The position numbers were made by a program, and so were the translations under genes. From Paludibacteraceae bacterium (GTDB taxonomy: Bacteria; Bacteroidota; Bacteroidia; Bacteroidales; Paludibacteraceae), in assembly GCA_024683975.1 (NCBI GenBank), contig JAIKXR010000054.1, forward strand, positions 1 to 51,095: a DNA stretch of 51,095 nt, given 5' to 3'. Under the pieces are notes generated by a model. That model was not told the DNA's origin and searched no databases. It was given only the letters and a program-made list of their open reading frames with translations. Of the stretch, positions 8,894 through 19,045 are shown piece after piece (the first letter of the stretch is position 1; each line of letters begins with the position of its first letter).

Positions 8894-10366
8894 TCACTTC
8901 GGTTGCCATTGGTAACAGCCCGCATCAACAGGTTCCTGACGCGGAAAGCCCAACCGGTCGGAAGGATAAGGCTTGGCAAAGGACGGACTGCCTATGCTGC
9001 GGGCAGGAGAAACACTGTCAAGGCGAAAATCGTAATAGACATACTCCTTATAAAGGTAAAAAGTATTGACAAATACAGTGTCTTTGTCACCTGCATAGAC
9101 GTTGTCGTGACTCCACGGCGCAAGGATGGAGTCTGTGAGCAGGTAATTGTTGGCTAACTCACCGTTGTAGCCGTTCTCTATCACTGTATCCATCTCCAGA
9201 CTGCGTTTTCGCGCACCGGTGATGATATTGTTGTAAAGGCGTGCTGACGTGATTGTTCCCGCCGAATCCGTCACGTTGATATAGACTGCAGGCACATCTT
9301 CTCTGCCCGTAGTGTGGATATTGAGGTTGCTGTATGGATAGCCGAAGAAAGAGGCTATTGTATTGTGTGTGAGCAAATAATTGCCTCCCGACAGATACAT
9401 GCAATACGATGCGCAGTTGCTGATTTCGGAATTATAAACGGTTGCATCCGTGTTCTGAAACACAACACCATACTTGGCATGGTTATGTATGCGGGCATTG
9501 CCCAATACCAACCGGCGAGGACTTTCGACTTTATCCGAATATACAAACAGCCCCACATTACCGCTCAATATTTCCACATAATTGAGAGTATCCGTCTCGC
9601 CCGTTTGTTCTGACACTGATTCGCCCGATTGATCGGAAATAGAGAGCAGATAAACCCCACCCCACTGACCGGAAGCCATCTGATATGGCACTTTTGGAAA
9701 AAGGCGGTCAAGCCGGTCACCGGTGATGCGAATCGGGTTGTCAAGCGTACCTCTCGCCCTGACCGGTCCGTACATATAGAGCGATGTGCCGTTATGCATA
9801 TAGAGCGTGGCACCTTCATCTATAACGGTGGTGCCGGTCAACAAAAGGGTGTCAAAAACAAGATAAGGCTTGTCTGCGGTAAAATGACAGTCAGCCAATT
9901 GTGTCAAACGCGAAGATGTCCGTATAAGATTGACATTCTGCCCGTAAGCCTCAAGACGTATCTGCTGACCGTTACCATTAACCATAAACTGCACTGAATC
10001 CGTCAGGAATACCGGAGAATTGACATCTTGCGGGTCAATTGTGGCGCGGATAAAAAGGAACAGGCTGTCACCGCCGTTGAGAGTTATATCGCGCAAGCGG
10101 TTACGATCGTTCTCGCCGTCCAGGTTTATCTGGAAATAACTGCTGCTAACCTCCACTGACTGTATATTAACCGCATTCTTGTTCTTGTTATATACCATCA
10201 CGGCTTGAGTGGAAGAACCGATTGTAGTGAAAACAGTATCAAAACGCACCGTATCAGCCGAAAAAGACAACCTCATTGACGCATCAGATGACACCGTCTC
10301 CTCCTGACACGAGACAAAAAATAGAGGGATAAGAAAGAACAATAATATATGTAATTGAATCCTCAT
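8894..10366 (-). CDS. Parallel beta-helix lipoprotein
   Basis: A 490-residue predicted lipoprotein with a hydrophobic leader and lipobox (FFVSC). After an N-terminal beta-sandwich-like part (RFDTVFTTIGSSTQ, typical of Bacteroidota surface lipoproteins) come many short strand-turn repeats such as GTTVIDEGATLYMHNG, YNSEISNCASYC and LLTHNTIASF, as in right-handed parallel beta-helix proteins. Such folds often bind or cleave polysaccharides, but no catalytic residues can be assigned, so no activity is claimed. It lies 70 nt after porT and is the last gene of the yidC-rho-aroQ-porT run. Met at 10372 is an alternative start two residues longer. Confidence 0.75.
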   Translation of the reverse strand: MRIQLHILLFFLIPLFFVSCQEETVSSDASMRLSFSADTVRFDTVFTTIGSSTQAVMVYNKNKNAVNIQSVEVSSSYFQINLDGENDRNRLRDITLNGGDSLFLFIRATIDPQDVNSPVFLTDSVQFMVNGNGQQIRLEAYGQNVNLIRTSSRLTQLADCHFTADKPYLVFDTLLLTGTTVIDEGATLYMHNGTSLYMYGPVRARGTLDNPIRITGDRLDRLFPKVPYQMASGQWGGVYLLSISDQSGESVSEQTGETDTLNYVEILSGNVGLFVYSDKVESPRRLVLGNARIHNHAKYGVVFQNTDATVYNSEISNCASYCMYLSGGNYLLTHNTIASFFGYPYSNLNIHTTGREDVPAVYINVTDSAGTITSARLYNNIITGARKRSLEMDTVIENGYNGELANNYLLTDSILAPWSHDNVYAGDKDTVFVNTFYLYKEYVYYDFRLDSVSPARSIGSPSFAKPYPSDRLGFPRQEPVDAGCYQWQPK

Positions 10367-10436
10367 AAACAACTAAGCGACTAAAGTCATACACTCTTCT
10401 TAACAACTGATAAACATCTAAACTAATGGTCTCCTA

Positions 10437-11162
10437 TTACTCAAAATTAAAAGTGAGAGTGAGCATCTGGTTGGTTAAACGGCGCAATGCATGGGTATAA
10501 AACTCATCCTGTTTGGGCAGGTTCTCACGCTCATCCACAGGAGTCAGCATATTGGCAAAACCTATCTGATACTTCAACTCCGGGCAGAACTTGAACCAAC
10601 CTGTATAAAAGTCGCAACCAAAACCGAAATCAACAAAGTAGTCCCATTTCTGCTGGTAAAGCACTCTCTCTTTCTGACCGCCGAAATCGTAGTGAAAACC
10701 TCCGCCGAAGATGAGATAAGGCCGGTAATTCATCTCCCTTTCTGCCGACCACTTGATATAGAACGGCACGGAAATGGGCAGACTCAACACTTCCGCTTTT
10801 TCCCTGTGAGTGTCAAGCGACCCGCGGATAGGATTGCCGCTGTCGTTCTTGTAAGTGACCGTTTTCTGCCCGAAATGCAGTCCCGGACAGAAACGCAGGT
10901 TGAGATGTCGAGTAAGCCTCAGGTCTGTAATAAAACCCACTGAAAAACCGGGCATCAGGTCGCTGACACGCGCATGATAGATTTCGCCGTCAATCTCTTG
11001 CTGCGAATCCTGAACGAGATAACTCATCATGTTCACTCCTAACGAGAAGCCGAAATGCACAATCTTGTCATCTATATAAGGAGTGTGCATCTGTGCCCGC
11101 GCATTAAGAACGCACAGCAGACTCAATATGACTAACAGCTTTTTCGTAGGCATCCAATCCAT
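10437..11162 (-). CDS. porT: PorT-like outer-membrane beta-barrel protein of the T9SS
   Basis: A ~241-residue protein with an N-terminal signal peptide (KKLLVILSLLCVL, NARAQ) and alternating strand patterns of a small outer-membrane barrel: IVHFGFSLGVNMM, MPGFSVGFITDLRL, LNLRFCPGLHFG, LSLPISVPFYIKW, and a terminal LTLTFNFE ending in an aromatic-rich strand. This order and length match PorT/SprT, needed for type IX secretion in Porphyromonas and Flavobacterium. The signal peptide requires a start inside aroQ, an overlap of about 59 bp. Met codons at 11186, 11162 and 11153 are all possible. A generic porin-family barrel is the alternative, but porE and the plug gene elsewhere in the window support the T9SS assignment. 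Confidence 0.75.
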   Translation of the reverse strand: MDWMPTKKLLVILSLLCVLNARAQMHTPYIDDKIVHFGFSLGVNMMSYLVQDSQQEIDGEIYHARVSDLMPGFSVGFITDLRLTRHLNLRFCPGLHFGQKTVTYKNDSGNPIRGSLDTHREKAEVLSLPISVPFYIKWSAEREMNYRPYLIFGGGFHYDFGGQKERVLYQQKWDYFVDFGFGCDFYTGWFKFCPELKYQIGFANMLTPVDERENLPKQDEFYTHALRRLTNQMLTLTFNFE

Positions 11163-11562
11163 AAAATGTTTTCGTACATACGTCACTCAACAGGCTCACA
11201 CTTCTAAACGGCTCACGCTCACTTATATTGCTCAGATGAACCTCTACTACCGTCATTTCCTGTTCGCCGAGCCAATCAACAGTATCCCTTAACGAAACTG
11301 ACGAATGACACAATCCGCCGGGGTTGATTATAACAGCGTCATACGGGTACAAATCGCTTTCCTCGTCCTTTGTTCCCGCTTCCTGCAGTTTATCAATCAG
11401 GCAACCCTCATGATTGGACTGAAAACAGGTAAACCTTACATTCTGATAGTTTTTCTGCAAGGCAAGCACAATCTGCTCCATTGAGCGTGTACCATATTGA
11501 GCCACATTGCGTCTGCCCGTAAGATTGAGATTGGGACCATTGATAATAAGAACGTTGAGCAT
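11104..11562 (-). CDS. aroQ: 3-dehydroquinate dehydratase, type II
   Basis: The type II dehydroquinase of the shikimate pathway, which converts 3-dehydroquinate to 3-dehydroshikimate as a cytoplasmic dodecamer. The 152-residue protein shows the active-site loop (IINGPNLNLTGRR, with QYG after it carrying the catalytic Tyr), INPGGLCHSSVSLRD, and EVHLSNISEREPFR, with the conserved His and Arg. In many homologues the NPGG position reads NPGA, a small local difference. It starts 3 nt after the rho stop, so the two are tightly coupled, and its 3' end overlaps the start of porT. Confidence 0.93.
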   Translation of the reverse strand: MLNVLIINGPNLNLTGRRNVAQYGTRSMEQIVLALQKNYQNVRFTCFQSNHEGCLIDKLQEAGTKDEESDLYPYDAVIINPGGLCHSSVSLRDTVDWLGEQEMTVVEVHLSNISEREPFRSVSLLSDVCTKTFYGLDAYEKAVSHIESAVRS

Positions 11563-11565
11563 ACT

Positions 11566-13380
11566 CTATTTCATTCCGTTAACTGCCAGAAGAAACTCAT
11601 CGTTGTCGTTGGTGCGCTCCATATAAGAACGAAGTTTTTCCATTGCCTCCACCCCGTTCATATCGCTCAGTTGTTTGCGGATAATCCACATTCGGCTGAG
11701 AACTTCCGGCGGTAACAGAAGGTCGTCACGGCGGGTTGAACTGGCAGGTATATCCACTGCCGGAAATATACGCTTGTTTGCCAGTCGGCGGTCAAGTTGC
11801 AATTCCATATTGCCCGTACCCTTGAACTCCTCAAAAATAAGGTCGTCCATCTTGCTGCCGGTTTCCGTCAAAGCAGTGGCAATAATTGTCAGACTTCCAC
11901 CATCCTCTATATTACGTGCGGCACCGAAGAAACGTTTGGGTTTGTGCAGGGCTTGTGCTTCCACACCACCGGACAATACCTTGCCGCTCGCTGGAGCTAC
12001 TGTGTTGTAAGCTCGGGCAAGACGGGTTATCGAATCCAGCAAAATGACCACATCATGTCCGCTCTCTACCAATCGCTTGGCTTTTTCATAAACGATATTT
12101 GCCACTTTGACGTGGTTCTCGGCTGGCTCGTCAAAAGTGGAAGCTATCACCTCGGCGTTCACCGAACGTGCCATATCTGTCACCTCCTCCGGACGCTCGT
12201 CAATAAGCAACACTATCATATAGACCTCAGGATGATTGGCAGCAATAGCATTGGCTATCTCTTTTAGCAGCACCGTTTTACCGGTCTTGGGCTGCGCCAC
12301 TATGAGTCCGCGTTGACCCTTGCCGATAGGAGCGAAAAGGTCTATGATACGTATGCTCAACGGGTCATCTTTGTCTCCTCGGCACAAACGGAATTTTTCA
12401 TCAGGAAATAGTGCGGTCAGGTTCTCAAAAGCGGTACGAGACTTGGCTTTTTCTGGCGACAAACCGTTGATACGTATCACCTTGTCCATCGGGAAATACT
12501 TGTCTGCATCCTTATTTGCACGTATGGTACACTCCACCGTATCACCTTGCTTGAGACCGTATTGGCGAATCTGCTGACCGCTCACATACACATCATCCGG
12601 CGATGAAAGATAATTATAGTCTGCCGAGCGGAGAAATCCATACCCGTCAGGCGCACATTCCAAAGTTCCCATGGCAACCATCTTCTCGCCAAAATCAACC
12701 ATAGTGTTCTGGTTGGAGTTGGGCTTCTGGTTTTGCTCGTTCTTCTGTTGCTTTTTGTCTTGTTCCTGCTCCTGTTGCTGTTCTTGATTTTGCTTTGGCT
12801 CTTGTTTCTGTTCCTGCTCCTGCTGCAAATCCTGCTTCTGCACCTGTCCCTGATTCTGTTGAGCCGGTTTTTGCACGTTTTCAGTCTTTTTTACCTGTTC
12901 CTGTTTCTCTTTTGTGGTGGTGTCCACCTTGTTTTTTTTCTCCTTGGTTGCGTTTACATCGTCTTCAAGAGGCAGACTGAGCGTCAGTTCGGCGGACGGC
13001 AGATCCGCCGAACTGTTTTTGCTTCTGCGCTTTTTTGCAGGTTTGGTTTCCTCAGCCACTACGGGTTGGGGTTCGGCTTTGGCTGCTTCGAGCGATGTGG
13101 TATTGACAGCAGCCAGAACTTGGTCTGCTTTGGTACTCTGGATATCCACTTTTTCCGGTTCGCGTCTCACACGCTTGCGCTCACGTTTCTCGCCTTGTTT
13201 CTTATGGTCATTCTTCGGACGTTCCGGTAAGGCTGCCTGTTGCTCCGCCTGAGCGTCTAAAATAGCATATATAAGATTCATAGGCTCTTTGGTATGACCG
13301 GCACGCACACCCATTGAGCGTGCAATCTCTTTCAATTCATCTAAAGATAATGACTCTAACGTTTTCTTTTCGTATAACAT
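11566..13380 (-). CDS. rho: Transcription termination factor Rho with a Gln-rich disordered insert
   Basis: The hexameric RNA-dependent ATPase that ends transcription. The 604-residue protein is much longer than E. coli Rho (419). The N-terminal SAP-like helix bundle (residues 5-45) is followed by a low-complexity stretch to ~226 and then the RNA-binding cold-shock-like fold (~235-303, with GYGFLRS). The ATPase core carries the Walker A AQPKTGKT (~362-369), [15 protein letters not shown] and GGVEAQAL. Within the insert, residues ~157-225 are about 38% Gln, the rest mainly Glu, Lys and Asn. Comparable disordered inserts occur in Bacteroides Rho, where phase separation has been reported. It lies between yidC and aroQ with gaps of 23 and 3 nt. 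Confidence 0.96.
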   Translation of the reverse strand: MLYEKKTLESLSLDELKEIARSMGVRAGHTKEPMNLIYAILDAQAEQQAALPERPKNDHKKQGEKRERKRVRREPEKVDIQSTKADQVLAAVNTTSLEAAKAEPQPVVAEETKPAKKRRSKNSSADLPSAELTLSLPLEDDVNATKEKKNKVDTTTKEKQEQVKKTENVQKPAQQNQGQVQKQDLQQEQEQKQEPKQNQEQQQEQEQDKKQQKNEQNQKPNSNQNTMVDFGEKMVAMGTLECAPDGYGFLRSADYNYLSSPDDVYVSGQQIRQYGLKQGDTVECTIRANKDADKYFPMDKVIRINGLSPEKAKSRTAFENLTALFPDEKFRLCRGDKDDPLSIRIIDLFAPIGKGQRGLIVAQPKTGKTVLLKEIANAIAANHPEVYMIVLLIDERPEEVTDMARSVNAEVIASTFDEPAENHVKVANIVYEKAKRLVESGHDVVILLDSITRLARAYNTVAPASGKVLSGGVEAQALHKPKRFFGAARNIEDGGSLTIIATALTETGSKMDDLIFEEFKGTGNMELQLDRRLANKRIFPAVDIPASSTRRDDLLLPPEVLSRMWIIRKQLSDMNGVEAMEKLRSYMERTNDNDEFLLAVNGMK

Positions 13381-13403
13381 AATATGCTTGTTCTTTGCTT
13401 GAT

Positions 13404-15359
13404 TTATCTGTATTTCTTTGCTTGTTGTTTGGCCTGTTCGCGTGCCATACGTTGTTGCTCTTGCTGCAGCCTCTCCAATCGTGCCATCAGACCCGATCTC
13501 TTAGGCTGTCCATCGCGTTTCTTGGCATTGGCTTCCATCTGCGCAAGCAGTTTCTTGTCGTCAATCGACCAGCGGAAAATCATCGTCTGAAGAATGGTGA
13601 AGCCCAACGAGATGGTGTAATAATAACTCAGTCCGGCAGCGTAGTCATTGAAGATGAAGAGGAACATCAGCGGCATAAGGTACATCATCCATTTCATGAA
13701 CTTCATATTCGGGTCAGTGGCCTGCTGCTGCATTGTGATAAATGTGTAGCCGAAGTTTGCCACGGTCATTATCAGGCAGAAGAGAGACAAGTGGTCACCA
13801 AAAAGGAATATCGGAGTGTTCCACGTCAATATGGCATCGTAGGTTGATAAGTCTTCGGCCCACCAGAGCGACTGACCACGAAGCTCAATAGCTGTCGGGA
13901 AGAACCAGAACATAGCCATAAGAACGGGGAACTGGAAGAGCATCGGCAGACAGCCCGACATCGGACTGACACCGGCACGACGATACAGAGCCATCGTCGC
14001 CTGCTGACGTTCCTGCATCTTTTCCTGCGGATATTTGGCATTTATCTCGTCAATCTGCGGACGGAGGACACGCATCTTGGCGGACGAGCGGTAGGAAGCG
14101 AACACAAATGGCAGTATAATGAGTTTGATAACTAATGTCATCAGCAATATGACTATACCGATATGCAATCCCCAACCCATAAAGAGGTCGAACATCGGGA
14201 TAACCAGCACTTTGTTGATCCAAGACACTATCTTCCATCCTAACGGGACTAATTCCTTGAGGTGCAGACGCATTTCAGAAGGCAGATTGTCATCGTATGC
14301 CTTGAGCGTGTTATAATGGTTCGGTCCGAAATACCAGCGGAAAGCGGTGGTGGTCTGACCAGTCAAGTCAAAATCTACAGAGGCTTTTGTTTCGTACTGC
14401 TTGACATAGCGAGTGTAAGCGTCCTGCGGAACAGACTCGAATTCAGCGGAAGTAAGCGGGGCATCGGCAATGAGGACAGTGGAGAAGAACTGATCCTTGT
14501 AACCGATCCAACGGATACGGGCAGTTTCGCGCTTTGAGTCGTTTTTTGACTCGCTGAGCTGCTCGATGTCACCGCCGACAAGCATGTATTGCAATCGCGC
14601 ATAACGCTCCTCGAACTTGCGTCCGCGCTCGTGCTGTGGAATCATCTGCCGCCACTTCATTTCAAGCGGAGTGGCGTTCTGCGCCAATACGTTTTGAATG
14701 TTGTGCGGACTGATGACGAAATCAATCATATAGTCGTCCGGCAACATTGTATATATGAAATCAATATAAGCATCCTCCACGTCTGTCTTGAGGCGCATCG
14801 TAAGAATCTGTCTGTCATCTGCGTTGCCCGGGACGGAAGACTCCATGACAGGAACGAAATACAACTGGTCGGTCGATAGAATATGGTTATTTGCCGTGAT
14901 AAGAATGAATGTTAAAGATGACTCATCGCCACGGAACAGACAAAGCGGATTAACCGTATCGCCGTATGCTTTGTATTCCTTCAGTTCGGCACGCTCAATC
15001 CGTCCTCCACGGTTGGCTATATGCAAACGGATCTTGCTGTTTTCCAGAACGGTGGTTCTGTCTTCGCCTTGCGCAGCAGGCGCAAACGCCCCATAAGTGG
15101 CGGCAATGCGGTCCTGCAGAGTCTGCTGCGATGCCGTGTCCGCCTCCTGACCGGCGGGCAAAACTTTTGTTTCCTGTATCTGCGCGGAATTTCCTTCGGA
15201 GGGTCGTTGCGCCCCCGCATCTTTCTGTTGCGTTGTACGACTACTGTCCTGAACGCGCTGGCGTTCTGCTCTTTCTTCTGCCGATGGACGGTTCAGCAGC
15301 GAAAATCCGACGATGATTGCGGCTATAAGCAGAAAGCCGATCCATGTGTTTTTATCCAT
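13404..15359 (-). CDS. yidC: Membrane protein insertase YidC
   Basis: The inner-membrane insertase that works with SecYEG and the SRP pathway, or alone, to insert and fold membrane proteins. The 651-residue protein has an N-terminal membrane segment ([17 protein letters not shown]), a large periplasmic P1 domain (~60-350) and the conserved five-segment core (~365-590; [20 protein letters not shown] and [19 protein letters not shown]). A basic tail rich in Lys, Arg and Gln (from ~600) fits ribosome contact. It is the first gene of the minus-strand run yidC-rho-aroQ-porT-lipoprotein. The 240-bp gap upstream shows no gene, and I found no convincing promoter match in it. Confidence 0.96.
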   Translation of the reverse strand: MDKNTWIGFLLIAAIIVGFSLLNRPSAEERAERQRVQDSSRTTQQKDAGAQRPSEGNSAQIQETKVLPAGQEADTASQQTLQDRIAATYGAFAPAAQGEDRTTVLENSKIRLHIANRGGRIERAELKEYKAYGDTVNPLCLFRGDESSLTFILITANNHILSTDQLYFVPVMESSVPGNADDRQILTMRLKTDVEDAYIDFIYTMLPDDYMIDFVISPHNIQNVLAQNATPLEMKWRQMIPQHERGRKFEERYARLQYMLVGGDIEQLSESKNDSKRETARIRWIGYKDQFFSTVLIADAPLTSAEFESVPQDAYTRYVKQYETKASVDFDLTGQTTTAFRWYFGPNHYNTLKAYDDNLPSEMRLHLKELVPLGWKIVSWINKVLVIPMFDLFMGWGLHIGIVILLMTLVIKLIILPFVFASYRSSAKMRVLRPQIDEINAKYPQEKMQERQQATMALYRRAGVSPMSGCLPMLFQFPVLMAMFWFFPTAIELRGQSLWWAEDLSTYDAILTWNTPIFLFGDHLSLFCLIMTVANFGYTFITMQQQATDPNMKFMKWMMYLMPLMFLFIFNDYAAGLSYYYTISLGFTILQTMIFRWSIDDKKLLAQMEANAKKRDGQPKRSGLMARLERLQQEQQRMAREQAKQQAKKYR

Positions 15360-15599
15360 TGTTCAGATGTGTGATTTTTCGTTATTTATAAAAAATATGT
15401 TTCCGAAGTTCGTGTGGCACTTTTGACATGCTACATTCAATAAGTAATCTTATATAACATCACTGTCATTATCTGTTTTTTATCGTTGCACTGTTCGACA
15501 GCGCTCCATGTATGGTGTTAAGTCTCTGTATAATCTGTAAATCCAAGTACATTCTATCCCGCTTCACTCGTAAACAGTCAAACACTTGCAAAACTTGAA

Positions 15600-16127
15600 T
15601 TATTCAGCCGTTCTCTCATACTCCTCAAAGGAGAACCCGTATGGATTCTTGTCATCTGCGGGGAAAGATTCGGTGCTGACAAGACGCCAGCGGGCCGGGG
15701 CTATCGCAGGGAAGAATGTGTCTGCATCAGGGAAAGTATAGTGAATGCGGGTGACATACAAGCGGTCGGCGTATGGCAACATCTGCTCATAAACCTGCCC
15801 GCCACCGATAATAAAAATCTCATTGTCAATATCTGTCTGACTACTCAGAAAGTTCGGATTATTCTGATTATCCATTGATACTATATCTTCCACACTTCGC
15901 GCCACTTCCGCGCCTTCAAAAAGCGCCGCATCCTGCCGCGTGAGGACTATATTGCGGCGGTCAGGCAGCGGGCGGCGGGGCAGCGACAGATACGTGCGGC
16001 TGCCCATCACGACCGTATGACCAGTGGTGAGCGCCTTGAAGTGCTTCAGGTCTGCAGACAGATGGCAGAGGAGACCGCCTCCCTTACCGATGGCATTCTG
16101 TTCGTCTATAGCAACAATGAGATTCAA
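15600..16127 (-). CDS. folA: Dihydrofolate reductase
   Basis: The enzyme that regenerates tetrahydrofolate with NADPH, here paired with thymidylate synthase, whose reaction produces dihydrofolate. The 175-residue protein shows the N-terminal VAIDEQNAIGKGG, the Asp-containing helix SADLKHFK, VVMGSRTYLSLPRRPLPDRR, and the cofactor-site IIGGGQVYEQMLP. The usual Pro-Trp (or Leu-Trp) before the active-site helix reads LLCHL, so the conserved Trp is replaced by Cys; this may be typical of the lineage. It lies 25 nt after thyA and is the last gene of the bactofilin-led operon. Confidence 0.95.
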   Translation of the reverse strand: MNLIVAIDEQNAIGKGGGLLCHLSADLKHFKALTTGHTVVMGSRTYLSLPRRPLPDRRNIVLTRQDAALFEGAEVARSVEDIVSMDNQNNPNFLSSQTDIDNEIFIIGGGQVYEQMLPYADRLYVTRIHYTFPDADTFFPAIAPARWRLVSTESFPADDKNPYGFSFEEYERTAE

Positions 16128-16152
16128 GAGATTCTGTGATTATAATATTTCG

Positions 16153-16947
16153 TCAAACCGACACCACACCGGCTATATGTGGGTGCGGATCATAGTTAAT
16201 AAGTTGAAAATCTTCGTATTCAAAAGAAAAGAGGTCTTTCTTTTCAGGATTAATCATCATAGTTGGCAATGTTCGCGGTGAACGCGTAAGTTGTAGCCGT
16301 ACTTGGTCAAGATGGTTGAGATAAATATGCGCATCACCTAAAGTATGAATAAAATCTCCTGTTTGTAAGCCGGTTACCTGTGCCATCATTTGCAGCAGTA
16401 ACGCATAGGAGGCGATGTTGAACGGTACGCCGAGAAAAACATCAGCACTGCGCTGGTAGAGTTGCAGACTCAATTTGCCATCCGCCACATAGAATTGGAA
16501 CAAACAATGGCAGGGTGGCAATGCCATAGCATCCACTTGTGCGGGATTCCAGGCACTGACCATCATACGACGCGAATCCGGATTATTGCGTATCTGCTCA
16601 AGTACATTCTTTATTTGGTCTATCTCACCACCGTGATAATCTTTCCATCTGCGCCACTGTTCACCATAAACCGGTCCCAAATCGCCATTCTCGTCTGCCC
16701 ACTCGTTCCATATCCTCACACCGTGTTCCTGCAAATATCTTACATTGGTGTCGCCCTGCAGAAACCACAACAACTCATAAATAATACTCTTCAAATGCAG
16801 TTTCTTTGTCGTCAGCAACGGAAAACCTTCTGTCATCGGGAAACGCATCTGGTATCCGAAAACAGATATGGTTCCCGTCCCTGTCCGGTCGTGCTTAACC
16901 GTACCGTGGTCAAGTATATGCTGGCAAAGGTCCAAATACTGACGCAT
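16153..16947 (-). CDS. thyA: Thymidylate synthase
   Basis: ThyA makes dTMP from dUMP using methylene-tetrahydrofolate and releases dihydrofolate for FolA. Its 264 residues match the standard bacterial form. The active-site Cys is in [11 protein letters not shown], followed by [20 protein letters not shown] and [15 protein letters not shown]; the N-terminal [14 protein letters not shown] is also typical. It starts 4 nt after the porE stop and precedes folA by 25 nt. Placement of this nucleotide pair behind a secretion-system gene is probably operon convenience rather than shared function. Confidence 0.97.
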   Translation of the reverse strand: MRQYLDLCQHILDHGTVKHDRTGTGTISVFGYQMRFPMTEGFPLLTTKKLHLKSIIYELLWFLQGDTNVRYLQEHGVRIWNEWADENGDLGPVYGEQWRRWKDYHGGEIDQIKNVLEQIRNNPDSRRMMVSAWNPAQVDAMALPPCHCLFQFYVADGKLSLQLYQRSADVFLGVPFNIASYALLLQMMAQVTGLQTGDFIHTLGDAHIYLNHLDQVRLQLTRSPRTLPTMMINPEKKDLFSFEYEDFQLINYDPHPHIAGVVSV

Positions 16948-16951
16948 AAGA

Positions 16952-19045
16952 TTAATAAAGATTGTAAGTCGTTTTTATTACTTTGAATTCGGTACGCCGG
17001 TTGATCTGGTTGCAAACCTCTTGCTGTTCCTTTGGCAGAGAAGAGATGAACGCTTCATCCAAAACCTGTCCTTCGGGTATAAATGAGTGTTCTTTATGAA
17101 TGGCTTCCGAGGCAATGACAGGCATATTCTCACCATAACCAACCGGTGTTAATCGTGCAGATTCTATTCCGTTACGTATAAGAAAATCGACACACGACTG
17201 TGCACGCTTCTCGCTCAAAACAAGATTACTGAGCGAATCGCCCACCATATCCGTATGAGCACTCAATTCAATCATTATATTCGGATTGTCGTTGAGCAGT
17301 TTAACCAAACCCAACAACTCTTGGGAAGATGCCTCCGTCAATTCCCATTTACCAAACTCGTAGAAGACATTATTCATCTTGACCGGCTTTGAAACAGAAG
17401 TTAATACAAAGTCTTGCTTATAAGTCCGGCTGTCATTGATACCGGCTGTAGTCACTTCCTGTTTCTGATTGAGATATCCGCGTGAAGTCGCCAACATAAC
17501 GTATTTGGCATTGGGCTGAAGTTTGAATTTATATGTACCGTCTCTGCGGACCGGCACTTTCTGGTTCGTTCCGTCAGTACCCACCAACCGCAACACAGCG
17601 TCCGACAAAGGCTCGCCCTGCTCATCCTGCAACACTCCTTCAACTGCCAATACCATCTCTGGCAGCACAAAGTGGAATATCCTGTCGTTCTTGCTCTTTT
17701 TCTGATCCCTGTTTGACGAGAAAAAACCGTTCTCCGTTTTTCCCTCAAATGTGATACCAAAATCGTCCTCCTTACTGTTGAAAGGCACACCCATATTAAG
17801 CAGTGTGAACAGAGGCACTTTGCTTGTTCCATACGTTGTGTCACGACCTGCCGGTATGGCCTTGAATATATCTAATCCGCCATATCCCGGATGTCCTTTG
17901 GATGAGAAATACAGCGTTCCATCGCGACGTACAACAGGGAACAACTCATCGTCACCTGTATTGATTTGCGGTCCGAGGTTCTGGATATCGCTCCACGTCA
18001 GGTTCTCTCCTACTGCACGATAAATATCCTTTCCCCCATATCCTCCCGGTGCATCGCTCACAAAATACAGCGTATCGCCTGTTGCATTGACGGCAGGGTG
18101 ACCAACCGATATGCTGCTGTCTTGAAACAGTTTGACTTGTTGCGGTTCTCCCCACTCACCGCCTGTACGGGTCGAGAGATATATCTGCGTACCCAAGTCT
18201 TGCCCATTGACGGGTTGTGATGCGGTAAAGTACATCGCCATTCCGTCTGCCGTAAACGAACACACACCTGTCTCTAATGTTCCTTTCTTTTCAGTTGCCG
18301 TTGAGTCGGATTTTTGTTCCTCTTCCCCGCCGCTTTCTTCTTCACCGGTGCCGAACAGACCTTCAGCCGGACCTATATCCGTCCATTTGCCGTTTGCATC
18401 CTTGCGAGCTGAAAACAGATTGAATGTCTGTTTGCCAGTTACCGGACTCGGACTTATTTTGTTCTTCTTTTTGGAAAGGGGGCGGTTGGAGGTGAACATC
18501 AGTGCATCTCCGTCTTCACCTATGAAAGCAGGCGAGAAATTGCTCGTGCGCTTGCGATTGAAGTCCTTGGCTGCAGTCACCTTATGCCGGGTAGGCGATT
18601 TTTGCCAGTTTCTCACCTGTTCGCAAGCGTACTTACCTGCCTGTGCCACGTATGACTGTGGCTGATTTTGCAAATATACGGTATAGTTCTTGGCTGCGTC
18701 ATTATATTTGCCTGCATACTGCTGACACTGCGCAAGACGCAGATATACAATCGAATCTTGATATTTAAGCTTGATGGCGTTCTTATAGCACGTTATAGCG
18801 TTAGTGCTGTTAAGCACGCGATAGCACTCTCCTTGACGAAAAGCCAGACCTGCTTTTTGCTGCTTGTTTGCTTTGCTGTCAAGTTTCGGATAAATCTGCT
18901 TGTACTGCTTGGCTGCCTCATAATATTCACCTATGGCGTAATGGCGGTCTGCCTTCTTTATACGTGACTGCAGACTGCACGAAGTTATGCCGCCCAAAAG
19001 GACGACATAACCAAGGCAAATCAGAATATGCTTAATCCAGTTCAT
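16952..19045 (-). CDS. porE: PorE-like T9SS outer-membrane lipoprotein (TPR, beta-propeller, OmpA)
   Basis: A 697-residue predicted lipoprotein (signal peptide, TSC with Cys23). Domains in order are TPR-like repeats (~30-140, e.g. [17 protein letters not shown]), a PD40/WD40-like propeller (~165-430, with repeated motifs such as [30 protein letters not shown] and [18 protein letters not shown]), a carboxypeptidase-regulatory-like fold (~460-545) and a C-terminal OmpA peptidoglycan-binding domain ([29 protein letters not shown]). This arrangement is that of Porphyromonas PorE (PG1058), which is needed for type IX secretion and anchors the machinery to peptidoglycan. Its start overlaps the DUF1015 gene by 14 nt. 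Other OmpA-propeller proteins share these folds, so orthology is likely but not proven. Confidence 0.82.
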   Translation of the reverse strand: MNWIKHILICLGYVVLLGGITSCSLQSRIKKADRHYAIGEYYEAAKQYKQIYPKLDSKANKQQKAGLAFRQGECYRVLNSTNAITCYKNAIKLKYQDSIVYLRLAQCQQYAGKYNDAAKNYTVYLQNQPQSYVAQAGKYACEQVRNWQKSPTRHKVTAAKDFNRKRTSNFSPAFIGEDGDALMFTSNRPLSKKKNKISPSPVTGKQTFNLFSARKDANGKWTDIGPAEGLFGTGEEESGGEEEQKSDSTATEKKGTLETGVCSFTADGMAMYFTASQPVNGQDLGTQIYLSTRTGGEWGEPQQVKLFQDSSISVGHPAVNATGDTLYFVSDAPGGYGGKDIYRAVGENLTWSDIQNLGPQINTGDDELFPVVRRDGTLYFSSKGHPGYGGLDIFKAIPAGRDTTYGTSKVPLFTLLNMGVPFNSKEDDFGITFEGKTENGFFSSNRDQKKSKNDRIFHFVLPEMVLAVEGVLQDEQGEPLSDAVLRLVGTDGTNQKVPVRRDGTYKFKLQPNAKYVMLATSRGYLNQKQEVTTAGINDSRTYKQDFVLTSVSKPVKMNNVFYEFGKWELTEASSQELLGLVKLLNDNPNIMIELSAHTDMVGDSLSNLVLSEKRAQSCVDFLIRNGIESARLTPVGYGENMPVIASEAIHKEHSFIPEGQVLDEAFISSLPKEQQEVCNQINRRTEFKVIKTTYNLY

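Noticed and set aside
12733..13230. 165-codon plus-strand frame with a hydrophobic Leu/Phe-rich translation
   Set aside because: It is the antisense of the Gln/Glu/Lys-rich Rho insert; CTG/CTT repeats read as Leu and Phe, not a membrane protein.
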